64,000 nucleotides of DNA, from the NCBI RefSeq assembly GCF_001661075.1, contig NZ_CP014870.1, positions 6,229,501-6,293,500 of the forward strand, in the 5' to 3' direction. Positions 55,331-63,597 of the stretch are shown piece after piece. Each line of letters begins with the position of its first letter. Position 1 is the stretch's first letter. The position numbers were made by a program, and so were the translations under genes. The notes below the pieces were generated by a model, which was given only the letters and a program-made list of their open reading frames with translations, had not been told where the DNA came from and did no database searches. This DNA is from Pseudomonas silesiensis (GTDB lineage Bacteria > Pseudomonadota > Gammaproteobacteria > Pseudomonadales > Pseudomonadaceae).

Positions 55331-56218
55331 ATGCGCCGCCTGCTCACCGGCTGTTTCGTTACCCTGTTGCTGTTGCTCAATACCCTGGCCCTGTTCGGAC
55401 CGCTGATGGTGTTCGCCTTGCTCAAGCTGGTCCTGCCCGGGCGTTTTCGCGATTACGCCTCCTGGGCGGTGATGTGGATCGCCGAGACCTGGGCCGAGAT
55501 CGACAAGCTGATCTTCCAGCTGTGCATCCCCACCCGATGGGACATTCGCGGCGGCGATGACCTGCGCCGCGACACCTCGTACCTGGTGATCGGCAACCAT
55601 CAATCCTGGGTCGATATCCCCGCGCTGATCCAGACCCTGAATCGACGAACGCCGTTCTTCAAATTCTTCCTCAAGAAAGAATTGATCTGGGTGCCCTTCC
55701 TCGGTCTGGCCTGGTGGGCGCTGGATTACCCGTTCATGAAGCGCTACACCAAGGCGTTCCTGGCGAAGAACCCGGAGCTGGCCGGCAAGGACCTGGAGAT
55801 CACCAAGGCTGCCTGCGAGCTGTTCAAGCGCCAGCCGGTGACGGTGGTCAATTACCTGGAAGGCACCCGTTTTACTGCAGCGAAAAGCCGTCTGCAACAA
55901 TCACCCTTCACTCACCTGCTCAAACCCAAGGCGGGTGGCGTGGCCTTTGTGCTGGCGGCGATGGGCGAACAGCTTGACGCCGTTCTCGATGTGACGGTGG
56001 TGTATCCGCAGCAGCAGATTCCGGGGTTTTGGGACTTGATCAGCGGTAACGTGCCGCGGGTGATCATCGATATCAAGACCCGCGAACTCGACCCTGCGCT
56101 GTGGCAGGGCGACTACGAAAACGATCCGGTGTTTCGCCAAACCGTCCAGAACTGGGTCAACCAGCTCTGGATCGAAAAGGACCGGCGCATCGACGCCTTG
56201 CGCGCCGAGCGCCCCTGA
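55331..56218 (+). CDS. YihG-type lysophospholipid acyltransferase
   Basis: A 295-residue membrane acyltransferase. An N-terminal hydrophobic segment (5-35), then the PlsC-type HX4D motif H90-D95 ('NHQSWVDIP') and the substrate motif 'YLEGTRF'. Family YihG enzymes acylate lysophosphatidic acid at the inner membrane. ATG at 55331; no strong ribosome binding site. It is a core gene to the right of the IS. Confidence 0.88.
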   Translation: MRRLLTGCFVTLLLLLNTLALFGPLMVFALLKLVLPGRFRDYASWAVMWIAETWAEIDKLIFQLCIPTRWDIRGGDDLRRDTSYLVIGNHQSWVDIPALIQTLNRRTPFFKFFLKKELIWVPFLGLAWWALDYPFMKRYTKAFLAKNPELAGKDLEITKAACELFKRQPVTVVNYLEGTRFTAAKSRLQQSPFTHLLKPKAGGVAFVLAAMGEQLDAVLDVTVVYPQQQIPGFWDLISGNVPRVIIDIKTRELDPALWQGDYENDPVFRQTVQNWVNQLWIEKDRRIDALRAERP

Positions 56219-56219
56219 A

Positions 56220-56780
56220 TCAGCTACCGATGCCGGTGCCGGCGCCCCAGATCCCGCCCAGACTTTGCAGCAACGAACCGCCAACGCCCTGTTGACCGAA
56301 GTATTGCAGGATTAGCGGGGCAAACTGGGCGATCATGCCAGTGTCCATGCCCAAGGCGCTGAAGGCGTTGTTCAGGTCATTGGTGCTCTTGACGGCGCCC
56401 AGTGCGTTGTCCAGGCCGGCCATCTTGCCGGAGGAGCCGAGCAAACCGGCGAGCGCGCCCAGTTCACCACCACCCGACAGCTTGTCGATACCCGGCACGC
56501 TTTTGGCCAGTTCCGAATAGTCGGTCGAACTCAATTGATTCTTCGCCAGCCCCAGCATCGCACTGGTGCCGCCAACGGCCTGTTGTGGCGTCACGTTCAA
56601 CTGGCTGAGCGCACTCAGCAGGCCAGCCGTCTCGGAAGTGGGCGCGGCCGTGGCGGCGGTGTTATCGCCTTTCATGCCGGAAATGGCATTGGCCGCATCG
56701 CTGAAGCTGAACTGAGCAAAGACCGGGCTGGCCGCCAGGGTCATGAGCGATGCCAGTGCAAAACCGCGTGAAATCTTCAT
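56220..56780 (-). CDS. DUF2780-family exported protein
   Basis: A 186-residue protein with a signal peptide ('MKISRGFALASLMTLAAS', cut after 'VFA') and DUF2780 features (Gly/Leu-rich helices, 'LGLAKNQLSSTDYSELAKS', 'ILQYFGQQGVGGSLLQSLG'). Periplasmic or outer-membrane associated, function unknown. Convergent with the acyltransferase (one-base gap). The start of this gene is the left border of the duplicated Rhs leader: 'CATTCAGACATCCTCTTG' recurs at 58583. Confidence 0.85.
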   Translation of the reverse strand: MKISRGFALASLMTLAASPVFAQFSFSDAANAISGMKGDNTAATAAPTSETAGLLSALSQLNVTPQQAVGGTSAMLGLAKNQLSSTDYSELAKSVPGIDKLSGGGELGALAGLLGSSGKMAGLDNALGAVKSTNDLNNAFSALGMDTGMIAQFAPLILQYFGQQGVGGSLLQSLGGIWGAGTGIGS

Positions 56781-57037
56781 TCAGACATCCTCTTGTGCCA
56801 TGAAAACCGCCTGTTGATAGACGGAAAAACTGCCGGTTTGACCGGGTATTGGCCGGCATGTTCCTCAGCGCTGCGCCCATTTTTACGCCCACTCACGTGA
56901 ATACAACGTGAAACCAACCATGCCGCTCGATAAAACGGTTTTCGCCGTTCGAACCTAGCAGTTCTGCTAGTAGGCAATCCGGACCGATTGCATCAAAGTG
57001 AAAGCTTGGATAGATGGATCCTTCAGGAGCCCTAGTC
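56781..57037 (+). promoter_or_regulatory. Rhs leader, copy 2
   Basis: Leader of ~255 bases that is repeated, with a few changes and small deletions, at 58584-58833. Contains the palindrome CTAGCAG-TT-CTGCTAG (56955-56970), TAGGCAATCC, and a Shine-Dalgarno AGGAG at 57024-57028. A GTTTTCGCCGTT-type inverted word (56936-56950) precedes it. Confidence 0.6.
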
Positions 57038-58144
57038 ATGACTGCTCGCCGCGAAATCCCACTCTGCCATTACCGGTACGACCCACTGGATCAACTGATT
57101 AGTTGCGCGACGTCCGCGCAAGCCAACACTCAGCGTTTCTACCTCAAGGATCGCCTGGCCAACGAGGTTCAAGGTGCGGTGCAGCGTTCGATCATGCAGC
57201 ATGGGGATCAACTGCTGGCGGAACAACGCTGTGAAGGCGGCCCACTGGAAACCACCATTCTCGCCACTGATCAGCAGCGTTCAGTGTTGACTACCCTCGA
57301 CTCAACCAGACCGCATACTCTCGCTTACACACCCTATGGTCACCGTATTCCGGAAAACGGCTTGCTCAGCCTGCTCGGCTTCAGCGGCGAACGGCCAGAT
57401 CCAGTTACGGGGTGCTATTTGTTGGGAAATGGCTATCGTGCGTTTAACCCTGTGTTGATGCGGTTTAACAGCCCGGAAAGTTTAAGTCCGTTTGGGGAGG
57501 GAGGATTAAATGCATATGCTTATTGTGTGGGGGATCCGATTAATCGAGTGGATCCGACAGGACATGTTGGAGAGTGGATAAGTAAACTCTTAGGTTTTTT
57601 AAATAATGCAAGCGGCACCGTGGCAGTCAACCAATCCGTGTCGAAAAGTAGATACATGAAGAACATGACTATCTTGGGTGATGGAGCGTTCACATTTGAC
57701 GATATTTTCAAGGGAAAACAGCGCCTAAACATATCAGCGCACGGAATAGAAACACCTTTCGATCAGCCTTCAAAAATGGTGATGAACAGAGAAACCTGGC
57801 TCCCCTCTCAAGTGTATACCGAAATGAAAAACCAAGGATATGATTTCAGTTCCTATGCAGAAATTCGTTTGATCTTTTGCCATTCTGCGAATGGCGGACA
57901 GCAATCATTTGCATCACAATTTCAGAAACTGACGAATATAAACACGAAGGGCTATCTCGGAACTGTCGTTGAAAAACATCCCATTGACGATGTTATGAAG
58001 GTTTTTGAAAAAGGCAAAATCAAATATCCTGACAACCCCCAGAAATATCTTCGTGAGCATTACAATAAAGAAAAGTCATATACCTACAAAAAACGCTATG
58101 GCCTCATAGCCGTCAATTACCACTCAGTTAGATTCCCATCATAG
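57038..58144 (+). CDS. Short orphan Rhs-core protein 2 with a possible cysteine-protease tip
   Basis: A 368-residue protein. Core residues 1-~174 ('CHYRYDPLDQLISCATSAQ' to 'GDPINRVDPTGH') are almost identical to Rhs protein 3. The tip (~175-368) differs completely. It has 'LNISAHG' followed ~50 residues on by 'IRLIFCHSANGG' and 'SFASQFQKLTN', a His then Cys spacing like clan CD (C80/caspase-fold) peptidases found in toxins; this is a by-eye suggestion. No signal peptide. ATG at 57038 chosen for AGGAG upstream; the ATG at 57014 is in-frame but without a site. Confidence 0.7.
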   Translation: MTARREIPLCHYRYDPLDQLISCATSAQANTQRFYLKDRLANEVQGAVQRSIMQHGDQLLAEQRCEGGPLETTILATDQQRSVLTTLDSTRPHTLAYTPYGHRIPENGLLSLLGFSGERPDPVTGCYLLGNGYRAFNPVLMRFNSPESLSPFGEGGLNAYAYCVGDPINRVDPTGHVGEWISKLLGFLNNASGTVAVNQSVSKSRYMKNMTILGDGAFTFDDIFKGKQRLNISAHGIETPFDQPSKMVMNRETWLPSQVYTEMKNQGYDFSSYAEIRLIFCHSANGGQQSFASQFQKLTNINTKGYLGTVVEKHPIDDVMKVFEKGKIKYPDNPQKYLREHYNKEKSYTYKKRYGLIAVNYHSVRFPS

Positions 58145-58203
58145 TGCAAAAAAATGACGACATCACAAGGCCATATGACGATCCAGCTGCAGCGATTTAA
58201 AGC

Positions 58204-58238
58204 AAATGCCCTTATCTTGCGATACGGGCATTTTCTTT
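58204..58238 (+). terminator. Terminator after Rhs gene 2
   Basis: AAATGCCC and GGGCATTT pair around a 14-base loop, followed by TCTTT. 60 bases after the stop at 58144. Confidence 0.6.
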
Positions 58239-58301
58239 AAACGATGACCAGGTTGCCAGGTTTTTACACGGCCTGACCACGTCGCCCTCTTCTTATTTGA
58301 A

Positions 58302-58580
58302 AATGAATGCTCAGCTGCCCATTTTCGTGGCCGCATCCACAGCACCTGGATCTTCAGTCACGTAGAGGTCAGGGATACCGATCTTGCCAGCCATGCGAAC
58401 CACACCCATCAGGGAGTTGAGCACGGTGGCCGGAGCCTCGTGTTTCACACCGTCATGACCATGACCACGCGCTTCGAAGCCCACGGCGTCGACGGCGTAA
58501 TCCACTTCCGGCTCGCCCAGCAGCGCGGCGATCTGCTCGTGCAGCGGTGTGTCCGGGAACAGGTCGACGATTTCGAAACC
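58302..58580 (-). pseudogene. fdhA fragment A
   Basis: Corresponds to codons ~231-318 of the intact fdhA at 61178-62377 ('PLHEQIAALLGEPEVD', 'GHGHDGVKHEAPATVLNSLM'), with a one-base deletion near its 3' side (58313) and substitutions (IADL to VDLF, P to D). At 58580 it is joined directly to the DUF2780-start/Rhs-leader sequence. No start, no stop of its own. Confidence 0.9.
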
Positions 58581-58583
58581 ATT

Positions 58584-59226
58584 CAGACATCCTCTTGTGT
58601 CATGCAAACCGTCTGACGGAAAAACTGCCGATTGAACCGGGCATTGGTCGGCATGCTCCTCAGCGCGGAACCCATTTTTTACGCCCCCTCACGTGAATAC
58701 AACGTGAAACCAACCATGCCGCTCGACGAAACGGTTTTCGCCGTTCGAACCTAGCAGTTCTGCTAGTAGGCAATCCGGACCGATTGCATCAAAGTGCAAG
58801 CTTGGATAGATGGATCCTTCAGGAGCCCTAGTCATGACTGCTCGCCGCGAAATCCCACTCTGCCATTACCGGTACGACCCACTGGATCAACTGATTAGTT
58901 GCGCGATGTCCGCGCAAGCCAACACTCAGCGTTTCTACCTCAAGGATCGCCTGGCCAACGAGGTTCAAGGCGCGGTGCAGCGTTCGATCATGCAGCATGG
59001 GGATCAACTGCTGGCGGAACAACGCTGTGAAGGCGGCCCACTGGAAACCACCATTATCGCCACTGATCAGCAGCGTTCAGTGTTGACTACCCTCGACTCA
59101 ACCAGACCGCATACTCTCGCTTACACACCCTATGGTCACCGTATTCCGGAAAACGGCTTGCTCAGCCTGCTCGGCTTCAGCGGCGAACGGCCGGATCCAG
59201 TTACGGGGTGCTATTTGTTGGGAAAT
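58584..59226 (+). repeat. Duplicated Rhs leader and core
   Basis: Near-copy of 56781-57430: the leader plus the first ~130 codons of the Rhs core. After about 59226 (57430 in the other copy) silent changes become frequent and the sequences drift apart. The sharp change suggests a recombination border inside the core. Confidence 0.85.
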
Positions 59227-59907
59227 GGTTATCGGGCGTTTAATCCAGTGCTGATGCGGTTCAACAGTCCGGACAGTTGGAGTCCGTTTGGGGACGGTGG
59301 ACTGAATGCTTATACGTATTGTGTAGGAGATCCGATAAATCGGGAGGACAAAACAGGACATGTTCCAAACTGGTTCTCCAAGATAAAAGCTCTGATGACT
59401 CGCGGAAATGGATTTAAGCGTCTCTCATCAACTTCGCTTGACTCAGCCCGTTCAATGGTTAGCACGAAAAGTGCGCTTGCTACAGGTTCTGCAACTCCAC
59501 ACGCTACGGCCGGGACGCTGCTGCCTGGCCTTGATCCATCCTCGACGTCGCGAAATGCAACAACAACTGCGAGCAACTCGACACCAAGCGCCAGTGGCGT
59601 ATGGGATGTGAAAAACACTTTATACGATGCTAATTCCGCCATAGAAAGCGCACAATTGAAAAAATATAGCGGATCGAAACTAAAGTCATTAAAAAAGGCT
59701 GCAAAAAAACTGGAACACTACGATAACAACAAGGAGAGATTGCTATCAAAACTTAAAAACAGGCAAGAAAACCTTATTGAGTACGGCTTAGTAAAACCAG
59801 AAAACCTTCCAACACCGCAGCAACTGGCACTGGAAAAAATTAACGAACAACGCAAAAGCGTTATCTTTTTAACCGACGAACTCAATAAAAAACTCAGAGG
59901 AACGTAA
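58834..59907 (+). CDS. Short orphan Rhs-core protein 3
   Basis: A 357-residue protein. Core 1-~174 matches Rhs protein 2 except for about eight residues; the pre-tip motif is 'REDKTGH' in place of 'RVDPTGH'. The tip is new: a Ser/Thr-rich linker (~190-255) and a Lys-rich coiled-coil-like end ('SGSKLKSLKKAAKKLEHYD'). No enzyme motif seen. Leader hairpin CTAGCAG/CTGCTAG at 58751-58766. Start at 58834 with AGGAG upstream. No immunity gene behind it; an fdhA fragment follows. Confidence 0.7.
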   Translation: MTARREIPLCHYRYDPLDQLISCAMSAQANTQRFYLKDRLANEVQGAVQRSIMQHGDQLLAEQRCEGGPLETTIIATDQQRSVLTTLDSTRPHTLAYTPYGHRIPENGLLSLLGFSGERPDPVTGCYLLGNGYRAFNPVLMRFNSPDSWSPFGDGGLNAYTYCVGDPINREDKTGHVPNWFSKIKALMTRGNGFKRLSSTSLDSARSMVSTKSALATGSATPHATAGTLLPGLDPSSTSRNATTTASNSTPSASGVWDVKNTLYDANSAIESAQLKKYSGSKLKSLKKAAKKLEHYDNNKERLLSKLKNRQENLIEYGLVKPENLPTPQQLALEKINEQRKSVIFLTDELNKKLRGT

Positions 59908-59957
59908 ATCAACTAAAGCTTCGAGTTGAGCACATACCCAACACATGACCTCTCATA

Positions 59958-59987
59958 AAAAAGAGCGACCACTGGTCGCTATTTTTT
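59958..59987 (+). terminator. Terminator after Rhs gene 3
   Basis: AGCGACC and GGTCGCT pair around a 3-base loop with A run before and ATTTTTT after; 56 bases after the Rhs stop. Confidence 0.85.
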
Positions 59988-59995
59988 AGCCTTTC

Positions 59996-60361
59996 TTACG
60001 CCGCACCAAACAACTTATGCTGATCAATCACAAACTTCTTCGGTACACCCGCATCAAACTCGCCATACCCGCGCGGCGCGTCATCCAAGCTAATCACCTC
60101 AACGTCCACGATGTCAGCGATATGAATACGGCCCCACATGATCGCTTGCATCAACTGACGGTTGTACTTCATCGCCCGCGTCTGCCCATCGTGGAAGTTG
60201 TGAGATTTAGCCCACCCAAATCGAAACGGACGCTTAGGCTGCCCATTTTCGCGACGGCATCCACTGCACCTGGATCTTCGGTGACGTAGAGGCCCGGGAT
60301 ACCGATCTTGCCGGCCACACGCACCACGCCCATCAACGAGTTGAGCACGGTAGCCGGAGCC
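59996..60361 (-). pseudogene. fdhA fragment B
   Basis: Matches the last ~120 codons of fdhA through the stop (TAA at 59996-59998), with a one-base deletion near 60206 that breaks the frame. The homology stops at GGAGCCT (60361), where an unrelated sequence with ATAAATCTGTCCCC begins. It is the second fdhA remnant behind an Rhs cassette. Confidence 0.92.
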
Positions 60362-60585
60362 TGATCCATAAATAAATCTGTCCCCTTAAATACTGTTAAA
60401 TACAGTCCCCTTAAATACATACATAAGTCTGGCTGCTGCTTGCTGCCGTCCCCTGCTGGCTCCCTTGCTGTGCACTGATAAATTCAAGAGGCTTTCAATC
60501 GGTTACAACTACTATCACAAGTGATAGTAGGACTGAAGACTGTAGTTCGTAAAGATGACCACTCCCAAACAATGGAGTATCAATC
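60362..60585. other. Border sequence and operator-like palindrome
   Basis: Starts with two repeats of TGTCCCCTTAAATAC-like sequence (60375-60417), the same word family as the hairpin at 50886. A 10-bp perfect palindrome CTACTATCAC-AA-GTGATAGTAG (60509-60530) lies 55 bases before the start of the next gene and may be an operator. Confidence 0.5.
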
Positions 60586-61077
60586 ATGCGATCAACAATT
60601 ACTGCTAGTTTACTCATTACATTAATGACCATCGGAAACGCTTATGCCGCAAGTTCTGCCTGCCCGGCCGTCAGCGACATCATTCAAGTCAAGGATGAAC
60701 AGGAAGGAGGCTATGAATATTTCGCCCCTGGACCTGATAAACGGGTATGGGTTGGCTCCAACCCTTATGCTGAAGAGCATCACATCGAGACGTTTGAATT
60801 CACCGGTGGGTTGTACCGGGATATCAGTTCGGAGGGCAATAAGTTTGTGGTGTCCTGCGACTACGAGGGAGAGGAGTTTCTCGCGTTCACGCGCTTGACG
60901 CTGTACTCCTTCAATGATTGGAAACCTGCTACCCATACGCTTTGGAAACGCGAAGTTAACAAACAAGCGCTCCTTAACAACAAGAACGCCCAGCACGTGG
61001 AAACCTGTACATCCAAGGACCAGGAGAAGTGTGTTTTCGAGTATTCTTCGCTGTCGGCTGCACCGTCTAAAAAATAA
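60586..61077 (+). CDS. Exported protein, DUF3757-like
   Basis: A 163-residue protein with a signal peptide (1-21, 'LLITLMTIGNAYA') and a mature part with paired cysteines (C26, C87, and the C-terminal 'CTSKDQEKC'). 'RVWVGSNPYAEEHHIETFEF' recalls DUF3757 proteins of pseudomonads, which is tentative. Lies between fdhA fragment B and intact fdhA. If the gap was made by cassette insertion, it could be part of an imported cassette, even an immunity-like gene; I cannot show that. Confidence 0.6.
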   Translation: MRSTITASLLITLMTIGNAYAASSACPAVSDIIQVKDEQEGGYEYFAPGPDKRVWVGSNPYAEEHHIETFEFTGGLYRDISSEGNKFVVSCDYEGEEFLAFTRLTLYSFNDWKPATHTLWKREVNKQALLNNKNAQHVETCTSKDQEKCVFEYSSLSAAPSKK

Positions 61078-61136
61078 CCTGCATGCATCGTTCTGGAAGA
61101 GCGTGACAGGCAGGAAAGTATTGAATTGCGCTACAA

Positions 61137-61169
61137 CAAAAAAGGCGATCCAAGATCGCCTTTTTTTTG
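61137..61169. terminator. Bidirectional terminator
   Basis: AAAAAAGGCGATC-CAA-GATCGCCTTTTTTTT, perfect stem, between the exported protein gene and convergent fdhA. Confidence 0.92.
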
Positions 61170-61177
61170 TACAGCGT

Positions 61178-62377
61178 TTATGCAGCGCTAAACAGCTTAT
61201 GCGGATCAATCACAAACTTCTTCGGCACACCCGCATCAAACTCGCCATACCCACGCGGCGCGTCATCCAGGCTGATCACCTCAACGCCAACGATGTCCGC
61301 AATATGAATACGGTCCCACATGATCGCCTGCATCAGCTGGCGGTTGTACTTCATCACCGGCGTCTGGCCAGTGTGGAAGCTATGGGATTTGGCCCAGCCC
61401 AGACCGAAACGAATGCTCAGGCTGCCCATTTTCGCGGCGGCGTCCACTGCACCTGGATCTTCGGTGACGTAGAGGCCAGGAATACCGATCTTGCCGGCCA
61501 CACGCACCACGCCCATCAACGAGTTGAGCACGGTGGCCGGAGCCTCGTGTTTCACACCGTCATGACCATGACCACGCGCTTCGAAGCCTACGGCATCGAC
61601 GGCGCAATCCACTTCCGGCTCGCCCAGCAGCGCGGCGATCTGTTCGTGCAGCGGGGTGTCGAGGGACAGGTCGGCGATTTCGAAACCCTGGGCCTTGGCG
61701 TGTGCCAGGCGGACGGTGTTGACGTCACCGATGATCACCACGGCCGCGCCCAGCAGGCGAGCGGAAGCGGCGGCCGCCAGGCCAACCGGGCCGGCGCCCG
61801 CGATGTACACGGTGCTGCCCGGGCCAACGCCGGCGGTGACGGCGCCGTGGTAACCGGTGGGCAGGATGTCGGAGAGGCAGGTCAGGTCACGGATTTTTTC
61901 CATGGCGCGATCGCGATCCGGCAGTTTCAGCAGGTTGAAGTCGGCGTATGGCACCATGGCGTATTCGGCCTGGCCACCGGTCCAGTCGCCCATGTCGACA
62001 TAGCCGTAGGCACCGCCTGGACGGGCGGGGTTGACGCTGAGGCAGACACCGGTATGCATCTCTTTGCAGGAACGGCAGCGCCCGCAAGCGACGTTGAACG
62101 GCACGGAGACCAGGTCGCCGATTTGCAGGTTTTCGACGTCGCTGCCCTTCTCGATCACTTCACCGGTGATTTCGTGACCCAGTACCAGGCCGGTCTGGGC
62201 GGTGGTACGACCGCGCACCATGTGCTGGTCGGAACCACAGATGTTGGTTGAAACCACACGCAGGATGACGGCGTGATTGATCTTCCTGCCGCGCGGGTCC
62301 TGCATTTTGGGATAGTCGATTTTCTGTATTTCGACCTGGCCATTGCCGAGATACACGACACCACGATTACCAGACAT
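61178..62377 (-). CDS. fdhA: Glutathione-independent formaldehyde dehydrogenase
   Basis: A 399-residue zinc medium-chain dehydrogenase. Catalytic zinc Cys47 ('NICGSDQH') and His68 ('LGHEITG'); structural-zinc cysteines in 'CGRCRSCKEMHTGVC'; NAD site 'GAGPVGLAA'. It oxidises formaldehyde to formate, here probably from sarcosine breakdown, because soxG and purU precede it. Two decayed copies of its 3' half lie to the left (58302, 59996). Confidence 0.96.
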   Translation of the reverse strand: MSGNRGVVYLGNGQVEIQKIDYPKMQDPRGRKINHAVILRVVSTNICGSDQHMVRGRTTAQTGLVLGHEITGEVIEKGSDVENLQIGDLVSVPFNVACGRCRSCKEMHTGVCLSVNPARPGGAYGYVDMGDWTGGQAEYAMVPYADFNLLKLPDRDRAMEKIRDLTCLSDILPTGYHGAVTAGVGPGSTVYIAGAGPVGLAAAASARLLGAAVVIIGDVNTVRLAHAKAQGFEIADLSLDTPLHEQIAALLGEPEVDCAVDAVGFEARGHGHDGVKHEAPATVLNSLMGVVRVAGKIGIPGLYVTEDPGAVDAAAKMGSLSIRFGLGWAKSHSFHTGQTPVMKYNRQLMQAIMWDRIHIADIVGVEVISLDDAPRGYGEFDAGVPKKFVIDPHKLFSAA

Positions 62378-62480
62378 GCTTTCACCTCGCTGTTGTTTTT
62401 ATGTAGTCGCGTCGCCCGGGATCGGCGGCGCGTTGATTGCTTGGGTTATTGCTTGTGTCTTTTTGCGTTGTTTGTAAGGG

Positions 62481-62580
62481 CCTCATCGCGAGCAAGCTCG
62501 CTCCCACAGTTGATCTTTGGTGTGACTGAGATCTGGGGGCAGACACAAATCCCTGTGGGAGCGAGCTTGCTCGCGATAGC
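62481..62580. repeat. Inverted REP pair
   Basis: GCGAGCAAGCTCGCTCCCAC and its complement ~50 bases apart, between fdhA and purU. Confidence 0.88.
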
Positions 62581-62583
62581 GAT

Positions 62584-63441
62584 CTAAAGAACGACAGTGC
62601 GATTAGCGTTCAGGAAAACCCTTCGTTCAATGTGATATCCAACGGCCCGCGCCAATGTCAGCCCTTCGATATCCCGCCCCTTGGCAATCAGATCTTCGGG
62701 GTAATGACTGTGATCCACAGCCTCCACGCCCTGGGCGATGATCGGACCTTCGTCCAGGTCGTTGTTGATGTAGTGCGCGGTGGCGCCGACCAGTTTCACG
62801 CCCTTGTTGTAGGCCTGGTGATACGGCTTGGCGCCCTTGAAGCCCGGCAGCAGGGAGTGGTGAATGTTGATTGCCTTGCCGTCGAGTTTGCGGCACAGCT
62901 CTGGCGACAGGACCTGCATGTAACGAGCAAGAATGACCAGCTCGGCGCCGGACTCTTCGATCACTTGCCAGACCTGGCGCTCCTGGGATGGCTTATCGTT
63001 CGGGTCCAGCGGGAAGTGGTAATAGGGAATCTGGTGCCAGTCGGCCAACGGCTTGAGGTCGGGGTGATTGGACACCACGGCGGCCACATCCATGGACAGC
63101 TGGCCGATGCGCTGACGGTAGAGCAAGTCGTTGAGGCAGTGGTCGGCCTTGGAGACCATGATCACCACTTTCGGCCGGTAGTTCGGCGCGGTCAGTTCGA
63201 AGATCATGCCAAACGCCTGGCCACGTTCTTCAAGGCCTGCGCGGAAGGATTGTTCGTCGAAGCCGTCGGGCTGGCGGAATTCCACGCGAATGAAGAAACG
63301 GCCCGAGAGCCGGTCATCGAAGGAGTGGTGTTCGGTGACGTAGCAGCCCTGCTCGAACAGAAAGCGCGTCACCGCATCCACGGTGCCGAGGACGCTTGGG
63401 CAATCGGCGGTCAGAATCCATGTGTCTGGGGCGCGGCTCAT
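62584..63441 (-). CDS. purU: Formyltetrahydrofolate deformylase
   Basis: A 285-residue enzyme: N-terminal ACT domain ('WILTADCPSVLGTVDAVTR') and C-terminal formyltransferase fold with the catalytic Asn-His-Asp seen in 'INIHHSLLPGF' and 'YINNDLDEGPII'. It releases formate from 10-formyl-THF and so balances one-carbon units from sarcosine oxidase. Same order as the Pseudomonas sox-purU-fdhA operon. Confidence 0.96.
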   Translation of the reverse strand: MSRAPDTWILTADCPSVLGTVDAVTRFLFEQGCYVTEHHSFDDRLSGRFFIRVEFRQPDGFDEQSFRAGLEERGQAFGMIFELTAPNYRPKVVIMVSKADHCLNDLLYRQRIGQLSMDVAAVVSNHPDLKPLADWHQIPYYHFPLDPNDKPSQERQVWQVIEESGAELVILARYMQVLSPELCRKLDGKAINIHHSLLPGFKGAKPYHQAYNKGVKLVGATAHYINNDLDEGPIIAQGVEAVDHSHYPEDLIAKGRDIEGLTLARAVGYHIERRVFLNANRTVVL

Positions 63442-63483
63442 AGTGCGGTGACTCCTGAGACATCGATAATCGAAACTGCCTCC

Positions 63484-63593
63484 CCTGTAGGAGCGAGCTT
63501 GCTCGCGATGGACGTCAACGATAACGCGTACTTCCTGGAATAACGCGTCGCCTTCAACTCCATCGCGAGCAAGCTCGCTCCTACAGGGAGGCG
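63484..63593. repeat. Inverted REP pair
   Basis: GTAGGAGCGAGCTTGCTCGC at 63486-63508 and its inverted partner at 63563-63588, each with a ATGGA-type extension; between soxG and purU. Confidence 0.9.
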
Positions 63594-63597
63594 GCGG

